Source: Triglochin maritima | Lineage: Eukaryota; Streptophyta; Magnoliopsida; Alismatales; Juncaginaceae | NCBI GenBank assembly: GCA_963682175.1 | Contig: OY821784.1 | Coordinates: 22,859,621 to 22,923,620 of the forward strand | Length of the DNA stretch: 64,000 bases | Direction: 5' to 3' | In this document: positions 34,567 to 46,300 of the stretch, one piece after another | How the letters are laid out: every line of letters starts with the position of its first letter | Numbering within the stretch: position 1 is the first letter of the stretch | The notes under the pieces: model-generated | Database searches by the model: none | Seen by the model: the letters and a program-made list of their open reading frames with translations, nothing else | Told to the model about the DNA's origin: nothing | Program-made: the position numbers and the translations under genes

Positions 34567-36078
34567 GTGATGGATGGTTACATGGGCGACCATCCATATC
34601 ATTGTTGGGACCAGGACGATTCTCCCTGGTACTCCCGACCCATGCATCCTGGGGTGGCTCAGACTAACACCCTGTATGGTTGGGACAATCCTAATTGTGT
34701 GACTGAGCAATCTTCATATTGGGGTAGTATGAGAGAGGCACCGACTGCTAGACCACCATCTAGTTACGTCGGATCATATGCTGGGCAACAAACTGAGACA
34801 TTACAACAAACTTTGGCCTCTTTCATACGTATGGCAGACGACATGGGTGCACCGGTGGCTCCAGTAGCCGTACCGTGTCACTATTGTGGGTTGAGTGGTC
34901 ATGATTTCGGGGAATGTCCTTATATTCCCCTAGAGCCTGAGTATGAGCATACATTTTCCCAAAATGCTCAATGTGACCATTACGCATCCGCGTACAACCC
35001 GAGACTGATGGATTCGTGGGGAGACAATTCTTATCTAAATTCTTATACTTCATTTTCACCCCCGTATCCTCCTCCCGAATACCCAGAATTCTACCAACAC
35101 CCCACTTCAAATCATTGGACTCATTCTCAGCCCATCAACACCCAACCCCAAAATTTCCCAAGCTCTGACTTGGACCTCACTGTTGACCCCAAATTTGATT
35201 CCTTAAAACAAGCCCTCCAAACGTTCATGGAAACCACTCAAAGTTTATTGAAGTCCAACTTGAATTCCTTACAAAATATGGAAATGCAAGTGAGTCAAAT
35301 GACACAACAATTCCATGAACGTGAGGAGGGTAACCTTCTTGTCAACTTGAGAATTTATCTTCTGAAATCGAACCACCACCACATCCACAAATTCAAACCA
35401 CAATCTTTCAAAGTCAAACTCCTTATCAGTCTGAGGGACTTGGGGTTTCAATTCACGATCACTTAGTGGAGGATTCGATTCAAATTGAGAATAACTTGGA
35501 CCAGCTTCATTATGAGTCGGCACAGGATTGTGCCTTATCTTTTTGTCCCGTGGCCCTTGAGACACATGATCTTCATGTTGTGCCTCTTAAGGACTCACCT
35601 CTGGTGGAGCAAGAGCTCCCTAGTACCCTCAATGGCAAACAACCTGATGAGAGTTTGCCTCTAACTATTGTTCCTGATCATCTTGGAAATGATGGAACAT
35701 CAAACAACTACATCTCATGAGGGTATTAGGAGTTCCTTGGAGGATACCTTGGGTATGAGACCCACTTCTTGTTCTCCTGGTGAGTTGGACATGCATAACG
35801 AGGTGCTTGACCTCGTTCCGACCCACCAGCTTGTTGGTTGGAGAGTTTGGATTGATGATCATAACTTCAGTTCCGCAACGGGAGAAACTCTTCTTCCGTT
35901 TCCCCTTATTTCCCAAACTCTTGAGAGGTTCAAGCTCTATCAGTTTGATCCTTTGAATGAGACGCCTTTGCGTCCAATTCATGAACCTCTCATTTCCTCT
36001 GGTGCTCTTTGTGAAGGGGGCCCACACATGCGTATTCTGGCCCCGCGTGGTGTCATGTTCCCTTTCCAAGTGCATTGA
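34567..36078 (+). pseudogene. Mini-Gag of RE8, frame-broken
   Basis: Starts MMDGYMGDHPYHCWDQD, like the intact frames at 55654 and 60454. A zinc knuckle CHYCGLSGHDFGEC gives the CX2CX4HX4C pattern of nucleocapsids. The tail then follows directly: capsid and protease domains of the larger RE1 protein are absent. The frame breaks near 35340-35466 and again near 35720, with the rest (35466-35720, 35668-36078) in other frames, and ends GVMFPFQVH. It is presumably an RNA-binding protein when intact; in this copy it is disrupted. Confidence 0.85.
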
Positions 36079-37682
36079 CCCACTCTTGAGGTTCCCATTT
36101 GATGTCTTTTGACAAATAAAGATGGGAACTTATGTTTGTACATAGTTATATTAAAAAATACAATAAAAGACTCCTTCAGTGAGCATCGATTGTTGTGAGC
36201 CCCAACCCTTGTGTATTTGGGCTCCATTTCTTTCACGTATTTGCATCCTTTCTTTAGCATCTCACAGGTTTTAAGGGAATTCGGGTTTGTGTCCATCAAC
36301 ATACCTTGAACTTCCCTTTGTACTTAATATTCATGAGATCTCTCCTTTTTCATGCATAAATCCATGTAGTATCTTGCTCACATTCATTGAGGACAATGCA
36401 TGACGTAGGTGTGGGGGGTGTTTTACGTGTGTACATAGTCGAGTCTTTTCTTTTGATTTTGTTTTCTTTTGTTTGCATTTTTAGGGGTCATGTTAGTGTG
36501 TTGCATTTAATATCGATATATCTGCTTGCCATGATCCTTGGGTGACTTGTCTTCTTTTGCTTGCCTAGTGCTTTAAAATTTCCACAATTCTTTCAAAATC
36601 TTGATGTGTTTGCGAAAGAAAATGTTTTGTGGGTTTTGCGTGTGTTTAGCATGTGCAAAACCATTGAGAGACCAAGTAAAAAGAAAGCTCCCCAAATTGC
36701 CTTGAACTTGATGCATTAAGATATCTAGTACAATGACTTTAGGATTTATCCAGTCGTTAGGATGCACTCCAGTTGTCACTTGGGGGTGAGTAATCGTAGG
36801 GTTTCAATGCTCAAATATTTAATGAAGTCCACCCTGAACCTAGTGAGTCAATAATTCGTGTCTGTTAACTTAAGGAAGTTTGTTGTAGTCAAGGACCCTC
36901 TAAATCCTGTTGTGAGACATTAGTGTAGGGGTTTTGGTTCATGTGTAGATAAGAAATAAGTGAGTGGGTGTTCTCTCTTCTCGTACGGCTCCTATCGCTT
37001 GGGAAAATAGGTCTGAGGGGACTTTGTGCCTGGTGCTTTCGAGTCATCTGACTTGGGATGCGCCGACCGAACTCCCGTTACACGGGTGGTAGGGATTGCC
37101 CTATGTGGAGATTTGGGGAAAGCTGTACGTGATAGTGTAAGTCCTCATGGGCAATGATGCACGAAACCTGACCCTGGGAGAATGAAGCTCCAACTAAGAA
37201 AAAGAAAAAGAAAGAAAAAAAACAAAAAGAAAAAAAACAAAAAGAAAAAAAAATGGTAATGCAAATAAGAACCTTATGGACTTTACACTTTGTAGCACTT
37301 AAGGATGTTGAGGTTGTCCATGTCTTTCACTTAATTCTTTATTTAACTTGCACGAATGGTTCATTAGGCTAGGTGTGGACTGATCACCTATATAGAGTCG
37401 GCCCGTAGCATTACCGCGTCCATTGATCGACAAAATATTTCCAACGAGTCGAGGGTCTAGATTGAATAATGCATCTTGTTCGGATTTTGTGGGTATATCT
37501 GCTGAAAACCCTCAGGAGACAACACTCCTCCTCCTTGGCAACAAAGAGGTTTAACGGCTTGTTGCACGTGCTAAGTGCAACCGTGATTCCTACGAAAGTG
37601 AGTTAGGATTTCTTGTTTCTTGTTTGCTTTTCTCTTTCTTTGTTTTGCTCGGGACTAGAAAAAACTTAGGTGTGGGGGTATT
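36079..37682 (+). other. RE8 3' UTR and polypurine tract
   Basis: Same order as the RE1 3' UTR in forward sense: the block shared with 1190-1390 lies at about 37010-37170, an A-rich tract at 37199-37254, conserved hairpins at about 37525-37590, and the polypurine tract AGGTGTGGGGGTATT at 37668-37682. No gene. Confidence 0.75.
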
Positions 37683-37775
37683 TGATTGACATCATTTCAT
37701 GCTTATATTTGTACCTTATATCCATTATTTTACACCTAAGCAATGCTATGTGACGAGTTTTATGTTTGAATTTCA
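37683..37775 (+). repeat. RE8 3' LTR remnant (93 bp)
   Basis: Near-identical to 31907-31999, then stops at GAATTTCA and passes into Tekay-1 LTR sequence. About 1.46 kb of LTR is missing. Confidence 0.93.
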
Positions 37776-38056
37776 CCGAAGCTCAACTTCGGCAACGCGC
37801 CCCCACTCCGTGCGATCTTCTCCCGGTCTCACCGAAGCTCTCAGAATCCTTCTCAAAGGTCTGGAGAGAGAGAGAGAAAGTGGGAGTTGAGAAACGAGTG
37901 AGAGAGAGAATGAGAGGGAGAGAGAAACCAACCTTTTTATACAAAATTCTCCATTCAATCTCAGCCATCCATCTCACCAACTCTTAAACCTCCCTAAACA
38001 ACCCCTAATCAAGTCCAAAACATGATTAGTGCAATGCAAGGATTTGGGATATTACA
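37776..38056 (-). repeat. Tekay-1 3' LTR, second part
   Basis: Corresponds to about 43530-43799 of the 5' LTR and ends GGATATTACA. Next to it the minus strand should carry the polypurine tract; only a weak GGTGGAT is seen (38057-38070). Confidence 0.88.
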
Positions 38057-38091
38057 ATCCACCATGGTAAAAAAGAATTTCGTCCACGAAA

Positions 38092-39299
38092 TTAGAACCG
38101 AAACACACCAAACAGTTCCAGGAACTTCTTCCGGACCTCTTCCTCAATTTCCCAAGTAGCATCTCGCTCACTATGGTGCTGCCACCTAACCTTCACCATC
38201 GGAATGGTCCTTCTCCTGAGCTGGTGCTCCATCCGCTCCACGATCTCCACAGGTCTCTCCTCGAGAGACAAATCCTGCTGGATCTCTGGAACCTCTAACT
38301 GAATTACGTGAGAAGGATCTGCTACGTACGTCCTCAACATAGAAACGTGGATGACGTTATGAAGACCCGGAAACTGCGGCGGCAGCGTAATCGTGTAGGC
38401 AACCTCTCCGATCCGATTGAGAATCTCAAACGGCCCGACGTACCTCGGGACTGAGCTTCCCCCTCTTCCCGCACCTTTAGGAAAACATGATCGCCTACCT
38501 CAAACATCAGTGCACGCCTACTCCTATCCGTGTAGCTCTTCTGTCTACTCTGAACTGTCGCTAATCTCTGCCTGATCACATCAACTTTTTCAGCATACAT
38601 CTGCAAAATCTCAGGCCCGATCAGTTGTCTCTCACCTACATCACTCCAGCACACTGGTGATCTGCAAGGTCTCCCGTACAAAGCCTCGTACGGTGCCATT
38701 CCATTTCTAGAATGGTGACTGTTATTGTAGGCGAACTCTATCAACGGTAAATGCTCATCCCAGTGCCCTGCCCAATCCAGAGCACAAGCTCTCAGCATAT
38801 CTTCTAGAGTCTGGATCGTCTTCTCAGACAGCCTAGCCAGGTCCTACAAGGGTAATGTGGTCCAGATTGCCAGGAAATGCGATTACTTGGTCAGTCGATC
38901 AACTATCACCCAAATCGTGTCGTGAGATCTCCTCGTCCTCGGCAACCCGGTGACGAAATCCATCGTCACATGCTCCCACTTCCATTCTAGCAGATCTATC
39001 CTTTGCATCGGTCCCACGGGGCTATAGTGCTTAATCTTCACCTGCTGACAAACCAGACATCTATCAACAAACTCTGCTATCTCAGTCTGCGTCACCTTCC
39101 ACTAGAAATTCCTCTGAAGATCCTTATACATCTCCATGCTGCCTGGGTGGATGGAATAACAGGATCTGTGTGCCTCCTCCAAGATTTCTTTCTTCAGACC
39201 TTCCCCCTTCGGTACCCAGACACGACCTCTGAATCTCAGACCTCCGTCAACTCCTACACTGAAATCTGATCCATCTCTGGCAACCAAATGCAACAACCC
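38092..39299 (-). pseudogene. Tekay-1 integrase with chromodomain, core deleted
   Basis: The HHCC-type zinc region (EFVDRCLVCQQVK) and the start of the catalytic core (MDFVTGLP) are visible at about 38885-39095. Near 38829-38832 the sequence jumps from LARL to TIQTLED. Compared with Tekay-2, about 50 codons are missing, including the second catalytic aspartate (SDRDPRF region) and the conserved TDGQ stretch. The C-terminus has the GPY-like region and a chromodomain (VKVRWQHHSERDATWE, about 38092-38210), which in this clade binds histone marks and steers insertion. Stops near 39098 and 38875 also break it. Confidence 0.88.
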
Positions 39300-39908
39300 C
39301 GTTAACTCCTCATCAACCCTCTGAGCCTAGACAATACTCGTGACCATCTAAGGCTCCACTCTCAGTCCAACTATCACCACTCCCTCAGAGTCCTTGGTGA
39401 ATGGCTTCCACTCTGACAAGGTCTCGGGTAGCCTCCACTCCTGAATACACAAACTAGCAGCTGACATTTCCACCTTCCTACTCAAGGCATCTGCGACGGT
39501 ATTCGCCTTCCCCGGATGGTAAGAGATGGTGAAATCATAATCCTTGATCAGCTCAAGCCACCTGCGCTGCCTTATATTCAGTTCCTTCTGCGAAAACAGG
39601 TACTTCAGACTCTGGTGATCTGTGAAAACCTCGAACTTCACACCATATAGATAATGACGTCAGGTCTTCAGTGCGTGGACCACTACTACCAACTCCAAAT
39701 CATGAGTGGGGTAGTTCCTCTCATGCAATTTCAACTGCCTCGAAGTATACGCGACCACCTGACCGTGCTGCATCAGTACACAACCCAACCGCACACCAGA
39801 AACGTCGCTATAAATCACAAAACCTCCACTGCCACTGGGAAGAGTCAGAATTGGAGCAGTCGTCAGCCGACTCTTCAGTTCCTGAAAATTGTCCTCGCAC
39901 TTCTGGGA
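39300..39908 (-). pseudogene. Tekay-1 RNase H
   Basis: Motifs of the Ty3/Gypsy RNase H ([18 protein letters not shown], then ADALSRK) follow RT directly. A stop near 39906 separates it from RT and another (TGA) interrupts it near 39660, where Tekay-2 keeps TWRHYLYG. Non-functional. Confidence 0.82.
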
Positions 39909-40859
39909 CTAAACAAACTTCACTCCTTTCTGCGTCAGTGTCGTCAGAGGTGAAGCAAGCCTTGAGAACTCCTTGATGAACCGACGATAATAACCCACCA
40001 GTCCAACAAAGCTCCTGATCTCTGTCACACTTGTCGGGGCTCTCCACTGAGTCACTGCCTCCACCTTCCATGGATCCACTGATATCCCAGCCCCAGATAC
40101 TATGTGACCAAGAAAAGAGACACTGTCGAACCAGAACTCGCACTTCGTAAACTTGGCGTACAACTGATGATCTCTCAAAATGCCAAGTATGATCCTCAAG
40201 TGCTCCCTGTGCTGCTCTATGTCTGGTGAATATACCAAGATGTCGTCTACGAAGACTACCACGAATCGGTCGAGGTACTGGCTGAACGTCTTGTTCATCA
40301 GATCCATGAAAGTTGCAGGCGCGTTCGCCAATCCAAACGGCATCACCAGAAATTCATAGTGACCGTATCTCGTCCTAAAAGAGGTTTTCTGAACATCTGC
40401 CTCTCTGATCCTCAACTGATGATAACCGGATCGCAGATCAATCTTCGAAAATATTTTTGCTCACTACAACTGGTCAAATAGGTCCTCAATCCTGGGTAAA
40501 GGATACTTATTCCTCACGGTAACCTTGTTCAGCATCCTGTAGTCGATGAACATCCGTAATGAGCCATCTTTCTTCTTCACAAAGAGTACCGGAGGTCCCC
40601 AAGGTAAGACACTAGGTCGGATAAACCTAGTATCCAAAAAATCCTTCAACTGCATCTTCAGCTCGACTAACTCAGCAGGTGCCACACTATATGGAGCCTT
40701 CGACAGTGGAGTGGTCCCCGCCCCCAAATCAATAACGAATTCCAACTCGCTGTGAGGCGGCAGACCAGAAACATCTGAAAATACTTTGGCAAACGACTGG
40801 ACAATCTCTATGTCCTCCAATGACCTCATCTCTGGATCAGAGACAACTAAGGTAGCCAC
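39909..40859 (-). pseudogene. Tekay-1 reverse transcriptase
   Basis: Fingers motif [14 protein letters not shown] near 40550-40590 and catalytic FVDD at 40242-40253, in the order of Ty3/Gypsy RT. Split at about 40416-40463 by at least one stop. The catalytic residues themselves are present. Confidence 0.9.
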
Positions 40860-40877
40860 GAAAGCTCTGCAACCCTG

Positions 40878-41303
40878 CTAAAGCAACTTTCTTGCCCTCA
40901 CTACTGACACCACTACCCGACCACCTCTGTCCTTCTTTCCCCTGATCAACAAATCAGGCAGCCCATTCCTCGGGATCAGAATCTTCTTTTCCCGGCACAA
41001 GACTCGCACATCATACTGGGATAACCAATCCATCCCCAGTATAACGTCGAAATCCTCCATCGGCAACAAGATCAGGTAAGCCGGAAACTCCTGATCTTCC
41101 GAAAAAATCGTGGCGCCAGGGAGGAAGCTCCCCACAATGCCCACCATACCCAAGGGTGTGCTGACTTCCAACGTTGCAGTCAACATCGCAGGGGTACGAC
41201 CCAACACACTCGCAAATCTCTCAGAAATGAACGAAGGTGTGGCCCCACAATCAAACAACATTCTGGCAACCAAAGAAGCAATAAAAAGCGTACCTTCCAC
41301 CAC
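40878..41303 (-). pseudogene. Tekay-1 aspartic protease
   Basis: Active-site motif LFDCGAT near 41250 (cysteine where many relatives have serine) and the VILGMDWL flap-side motif near 41030. Its reading frame is open here, but stops on both sides separate it from gag and RT. Confidence 0.82.
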
Positions 41304-41399
41304 AGTGTTGGCGTCCCAAGTCTCCTCTGCTTGAATGGTGAATACTCGCCCGGTCCTCTGTCCCTGCAGAAGTGGTGCAAAAGGACGACGACCTCAATC

Positions 41400-42359
41400 T
41401 CTACCCGTTGCTGGAGGTCTCGCTAGAGCACTAGACTTACCTGGTCCACTTCTACAATCTCTCGCATAATGGCCCGGCTGACCACAACTAAAACAAACTC
41501 CAAGACGGCCCCCACACTCTCACCCTGGGTGGACCGTGCCACACTTCCTGCACGACTCAAACTGACGTGCACTACTCCCCTCTATCCGGGGCCTCTTGCC
41601 CGGATTTCCTGCTAGTGGAACTCCCGGACGTCCACTGATCTTCCCCTAAGGCTTTCTAGACTCTGCATAGTTCTCCTGATAGTCCTGGTCTGTGAGAGTC
41701 GCGAACTTCACGACATCAGCTAAGGTCTGAGGCATGTTGTAAGTCACCCGAGTACGGAGCTGCTTCCGAAGCCCCAGAATAAACTTCCCCGCTCTCTGAA
41801 CTGGGGTCACATAGATCTCCGGACAATAACGCTCCAAAGCGTTGAACTTCCGGATGTAGTCCGCTAGCGTCATCTCCCCCTGTTCGAGGCTAATGCATTC
41901 CTCTCTCTTCCCGTCCCTAACATGCTTCGGGAAGTACTGCTCATTGAATTCCCCGAGGAACTCATCCCAGCGGACATCATTCCTGCCCGGAAACACCACT
42001 ACAGCCGTGGTCCTCCACCAGTTGGACGCCTCACCACCCAACACATACGTGGCCAAACCCACCATCCTCTCCGGTGGACTCCCAATCTCCTTGAAGATCT
42101 CCTGGACCTTAAAGACCCAATCTTTGGTCGCCTTAGAATCTCCTCCGCCATCAAAAACAGGCGGGTGTTGGCGCATAAAACGGTTGTGCACTGCTCCCAC
42201 CCCTGTTGTCTCCTCTATGCCAGACTGACACTCTACAAGAACGTCCAACATCTGCACAGTGTCGTAGAGCATCCGTCGCTCCTCAGCCCAATCCGTGGCT
42301 CCAGTCTCCTCACTGGTACTCTGGCCACGAGGGGGAGGTCTCACGCGTTTCGGAGGCAT
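41400..42359 (-). pseudogene. Tekay-1 Gag
   Basis: Starts MPPKRVRPPP at 42359. The capsid domain is the Ty3/Gypsy retrotransposon gag type (ASNWWRTTA, TYNMPQTLADVVKFATL) down to a stop at 41646-41648. Beyond it the frame goes on through a TGA (41520-41522) to a CX2CX4HX4C knuckle (CFSCGQPGHYARDC, about 41455-41496). The protein cannot be completed. Confidence 0.85.
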
Positions 42360-42475
42360 CTACACACGAGACGTCAGAACAGAAAAATTAGATGATTATG
42401 CATGCATGCACTACAATGCAACTATCTAAAACACATCTAAGGTGGCTTCTTTGGAAAAGTGCGTCGGAACTGACC

Positions 42476-42487
42476 ACTCTGATACCA
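42476..42487 (-). promoter_or_regulatory. Tekay-1 primer binding site, initiator tRNA-Met
   Basis: Reads TGGTATCAGAGT on the minus strand, 3 bp from the LTR start at 42491. It matches the initiator tRNA-Met 3' end used by chromoviruses. Confidence 0.88.
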
Positions 42488-42490
42488 ATT

Positions 42491-43799
42491 TGTAACATCC
42501 TCAAATGCGAAAGAAATTTAAATTTTTCATAAAACACAACACGAGGATATTACCGAAGAAAACATGCAACTGGTGTACCAACATATATACAATATATATA
42601 TATGAGAGTTTCAAGAGTGTGATCACAACAAAATATAAGGAAAATATACATGTAATCACTAGGACCTCAAATAGGAAAAGCAGGATCTGGCTCCGAACAC
42701 GTTCCACCTAAGTCACCACCTCCTAGCACCGCTCACGGCCTGAAACAAAACATGACTATGCCTGCGTTTCCCATAAGGAAACCCCGTATGCCAAACTCCT
42801 ATCACAGTAAATGTACTAGACAACAAAAGCATGTATGTTAAGAAATGAGTAAACAAACATCGTCACACTGGGCCACCGGGAACTCTCTCCCTACCACAGC
42901 GGACACAAGCAGTGAGACCGGGACAACACAACGTTGGATCACAATCAGGCCGCCTGTTTTTGATTAACCACACGCGATCACCGGTCGACCGAAAATGGGC
43001 AGTAAAATCCAAATCAAAACATAGTTCTCCGGTCGACCGAACCATCACGCGGTCGGACGAACATTAGAAGTCGGTTATTAGAAGTCGTCGGTCGGACAAT
43101 GTCTTAAGGCGGTCGACCATTTTGTAGTCTACACCCCAACCGACGTAAAATAGTATTTCGGTCGACCGGCAAAGGGGTCCCGTTCGACCGAAACCCACCA
43201 GTAACGCCCTCTCTTCGCTTAACATGCACCACCGGTCGACCACCCAAGGGTATCGTTCGACCAGTGCGAGAGATAACGCCAAAATTACACTACAATCGGT
43301 TTACCGAACCAAGCTACTGGTCGGCCATTACAGTGTAAAAATTGCTGCACAGGTCCGACGAGCCATCCGGCCTACCGTCGACCACTCCAACACTCACTAA
43401 AGCATAAGTGAGTATCAAAGTAAAGCTTGACATACCTTCAAGTCTTGAAGAAGCCTTTGAAGACCCAGCGGGGAGTTTTTCCCTCACAAACCCAAACTCC
43501 GGCAAAATCCAATCGAGCAACGATCAACTCAACTCCGGCAACGCACCCCCACTCCGCACGATCTTCTCCCAGTCTCACTGAAGCTCTCGGAATCCTTCTC
43601 AAATGTCTGGAGAGAGAGAGAGAGTGGGAGTTGAGAAACGAGTGAGAGAGAGAATGAGAGGGAGAGAGAAACCAACCTTTATATACAAAATTCTCCATTC
43701 AATCTCAGCCATCCATCTCACCAACTCTTAAACCTCCCTAAACAGCCCTAATCAAGTCCAAAACATGATTAGTGCAAAGCAAGGATTTAGGATATTACA
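42491..43799 (-). repeat. Tekay-1 5' LTR (1309 bp)
   Basis: TGTAACATCC to GATATTACA. Shorter than the other LTR because of a deletion with a short filler near 42917-42963. Palindrome array at about 42978-43330, CT/GA-rich stretch at 43610-43670. Confidence 0.92.
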
Positions 43800-44414
43800 C
43801 TTGACCTCTCAAACTAACAAAACTCCACTCTCCATGCTTCCCTCCCATCACATCATCCTCCCCATCATCCAAGAATACCTCCCCATTCGCTCCACCAGCC
43901 ATGTCGACCACAACCAAAAGCCTAAGTCCTCCCTTACGCGACTCGACAGTTGTCATCTCCTCGTCTTTTGTCATCACCAATACGTTTCTACCCAGGACAT
44001 GCACATTTATGGCATCATGTGGTGTCTCAAGTGTCATGTGTTTGTCGGCGGGACGACATACGACAACTTTATAGTGGTCGAACAGGTTCAACCACAAGCC
44101 TACCGGGAAATATGCGTCCACCGACGTCTTCCCTTGCTCTAAAACAAGGCTCACCGAAATGGATTTCCAATCACGAATTGTCGGTCGATTGTGTAAGTTT
44201 GTTCATCCCCTGGGAAGGAGAAGAAGAGAGGTTGAGCAATTGGGGTTCCAAAAACGTGTGCTTTGTACATTTGGGTGTAGAAGTATGGGAGCAGATGGTA
44301 TCAGAGCCCAAGCGCTTTGCGTGCCGAATCTGCGACGGAGTCCCAAATGTACAATTCTTGCCTTATTGTATTCATATCAAAATGGTCTCTCGCGAAGGGG
44401 TAGAAAGCACCAAC
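43800..44414 (-). pseudogene. GH31 alpha-glucosidase-like gene, exon cut by Tekay-1
   Basis: Exon of a plant glycoside hydrolase family 31 enzyme (alpha-glucosidase/alpha-xylosidase; releases terminal alpha-linked glucose or xylose). An acceptor CAG at 44415-44417 precedes [11 protein letters not shown]. Then come [13 protein letters not shown], a region ending [48 protein letters not shown] and GEVFLDDGE, all in family order. Defects: TGA at 44301-44303 where arginine (CGA) is expected, a 1-nt frameshift near 44176, and the Tekay-1 insertion at 43800. The catalytic residues lie upstream, outside the window. Identification rests on recalled motifs and is strong because the whole order fits. 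Confidence 0.88.
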
Positions 44415-44639
44415 CTGGAAAATAATTACAACATTTCTTATAAATATTGGATAACTAATGTAGAATGTAGCAATTTTGTAGCATCATCTTTGAAGCAACA
44501 GTGATTCGGAAGTCAAAATACAAAATCTTCTCTTCAGCGACAGAATCAAAGAACATGCTAAATTTTCTGGTTACTCAGTTACTAATTAGAACTTGGCGCC
44601 AATAATTCAAATAAAGATGTTATGATCCTATACGTTTTT
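44415..44639 (-). other. GH31 intron, 3' part
   Basis: AT-rich sequence ending on the minus strand in a pyrimidine-rich tract and CAG acceptor (44415-44417). Interrupted at 44639/44640 by Tekay-2; the intron goes on at 63665. Confidence 0.75.
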
Positions 44640-45334
44640 TGTAACATCCTGAAACAGCGGAAAATTTAAAAATTTAAACAATCAAGTCATCACTCAGATC
44701 AAATCATCAACGGGAATGTTACTCGAATAAATCAACAGTCGGTGCACCAATAATACAACATAGTTTGTCAAAAGACGTGATTACAACAATACAAGAAATG
44801 ACAGATAAAGTAATCACGACGACCTCAAAGAGTCCGATGAGGATCCTGGCCCCAAAATGTGTGCGTCCGCTGTCACCACCCGGTAGAACCTACTGCGGTC
44901 CTGAAACATGAATCAAACAACGATGCCTGAGTTTCCCACTAGGAAACCCCGTATGCCAAGCACACCTAAATGCATGCAATAGTACGGTAAAAGAACCTAT
45001 CATACTAATAGCATGTCATGTCACATCTGCAATGCATCAAATCCCTCAACAGGGTAAACGGGACCTCTGTCCAACAACAACGACCCTCAACAGGGTGCAC
45101 AAGGACATCAGTCCAGCAAAAACAACAACGGGTCTCCCTCGGAAACCTACCCTAGGCACATACGGTCTTACGGACAGTACGCGACGCGTCCCCCCACACG
45201 TGACTACTCGAGCCTAAGGGATCGGTGAGGAGCGTCCGCACTTCCGTGCAAGGAACCACGTGGTCAACACCACCTTCGACGGAGCCGTAGCCCGGTCGGT
45301 CAACATCCCAGGATAGGTGCCCAATCAAGGATCC

Positions 45335-45520
45335 TCGCTGGCACAACCTCAGCGGCATCGCCGGCACAACATCGGCGGTACAACATACGTCCGGCACAAC
45401 ATCGGACGGCACAACCACAGCCGGAACATCGTCGGCACCATCATCACCGGCAAAAACCTCAGCGGCATCGCCGGCACATCCTCGGCGGTACAGCATACGT
45501 CCGGCACAACATCGGACGGG
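45335..45520. repeat. GGCACAACATCGG-type minisatellite in Tekay-2 LTR
   Basis: Imperfect short units (CCGGCACAACATCGGCGG, with TACAACATACGT and CCTCAGCGGCATCG variants) repeated about ten times. The same array stands at about 62195-62385 in the other LTR. Confidence 0.85.
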
Positions 45521-45810
45521 TCCAGACCGTAGTCTGCAGGGTCATCATGCTCCACGAGCCATGCGTCACACACATTGGGATCCGCGATCCCTCAGGTTTG
45601 CTACTCATCATAGAGTAAGGCAACAACTCGTCACACCACGTCCAATCCGGAGGTGCCGCGACCCAAGTGTCCACACTCTTCCACAGGGCGGTCCCTGGGC
45701 GGTACGAGCACGTACCCGCCGTCACCTCCCGGCTCACGCTCTAAGCGAGGACACGGGTTTCCGTGGACAGAGTTGACACGATCACAAGACCAGGAATCCA
45801 GTTTTGCACA

Positions 45811-46300
45811 CAACCGGTCGACCGAAAAAGTCTAACCGGTCGACCGTCCCCAATAGGTTCGGCCGACCGAATGTCTACAACGGTCGAACTATTCTGCGCA
45901 TCACTTAAGTCCAAACGGTCGAACAGAAGTCTAAAACCGGTCGACCGAATACGAGGTCAAAATCCGGAGTTGGTCAAAATCACAAAAGACTAATGGGTCG
46001 ACCGACTCAGGGGTCCCGGTCGACCGAAAACTACCAGGGTCATCCTAATAGTCTACGTCATATAACGGTCGAACAATAAACACGAACGGTCGAACGATAT
46101 GCATAAAATAACAGGTACACTTAAGTTCTGGTCGAACGACCACAAGGAACGGTCGACCGAAAACAGACAGGCAATCTGATCCACCAGCAAAATGCACGAC
46201 CGGTCGACCGGCCCAAGGCATCGTTCGACCGGTGATGGTTAAAATCGGCAAAATACACTAGATCCGGTCGACCGCCCATAGGGACCCAGTCGACCGTTGG
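45811..46300. repeat. GGTCGACCG palindrome array in Tekay-2 LTR
   Basis: At least twelve copies of ACCGGTCGACCGA or one-base variants, irregularly spaced, mirrored at about 62671-63165 in the 5' LTR. The core GGTCGACC is self-complementary; many units are half-decayed to GGTCGAAC. Confidence 0.9.

Larger units (their letters stand above)
31907..37775 (+). mobile_element. RE8: forward OTA element with mini-Gag, in the Tekay-1 LTR
   Basis: Forward element inserted in the 3' LTR of Tekay-1. It has a 5' LTR (31907-33460), tRNA-Asp primer site, leader, a broken mini-Gag frame (34567-36078), a long 3' UTR, the polypurine tract (37668-37682) and only the first 93 bp of the 3' LTR (37683-37775). The rest of the 3' LTR and the target duplication were lost in a deletion joining it to LTR sequence of Tekay-1. 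It has no capsid domain, protease, RT or integrase. Confidence 0.9.
30416..43799 (-). mobile_element. Tekay-1: Ty3/Gypsy chromovirus in a GH31 exon
   Basis: Reverse full-length element. The 3' LTR (30416-31906 plus 37776-38056) is split by RE8. The interior runs from 38057 to 42490 with integrase, RNase H, RT, protease and gag in that plus-strand order, followed by an initiator tRNA-Met primer site and the 5' LTR (42491-43799). LTRs start TGTAACATCC and end GGATATTACA on the plus strand. Flanks CTTGG (30411-30415) and CTTGA (43800-43804) are a 5-bp target duplication with one change. A C-terminal chromodomain places it in the chromoviruses, Tekay-like. All pol domains carry stops and the integrase core is deleted, so it is dead. 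Confidence 0.92.

Noticed and set aside
44296..44307. TGGTATCAGAGC, an apparent initiator tRNA-Met primer site on the plus strand
   Set aside because: It lies in GH31 coding sequence read on the minus strand; there is no LTR beside it. The match is chance, helped by the CGA-to-TGA change.
43950..44504. 184-codon open frame on the plus strand
   Set aside because: Antisense to the GH31 exon, whose minus-strand motifs fit the family in order.
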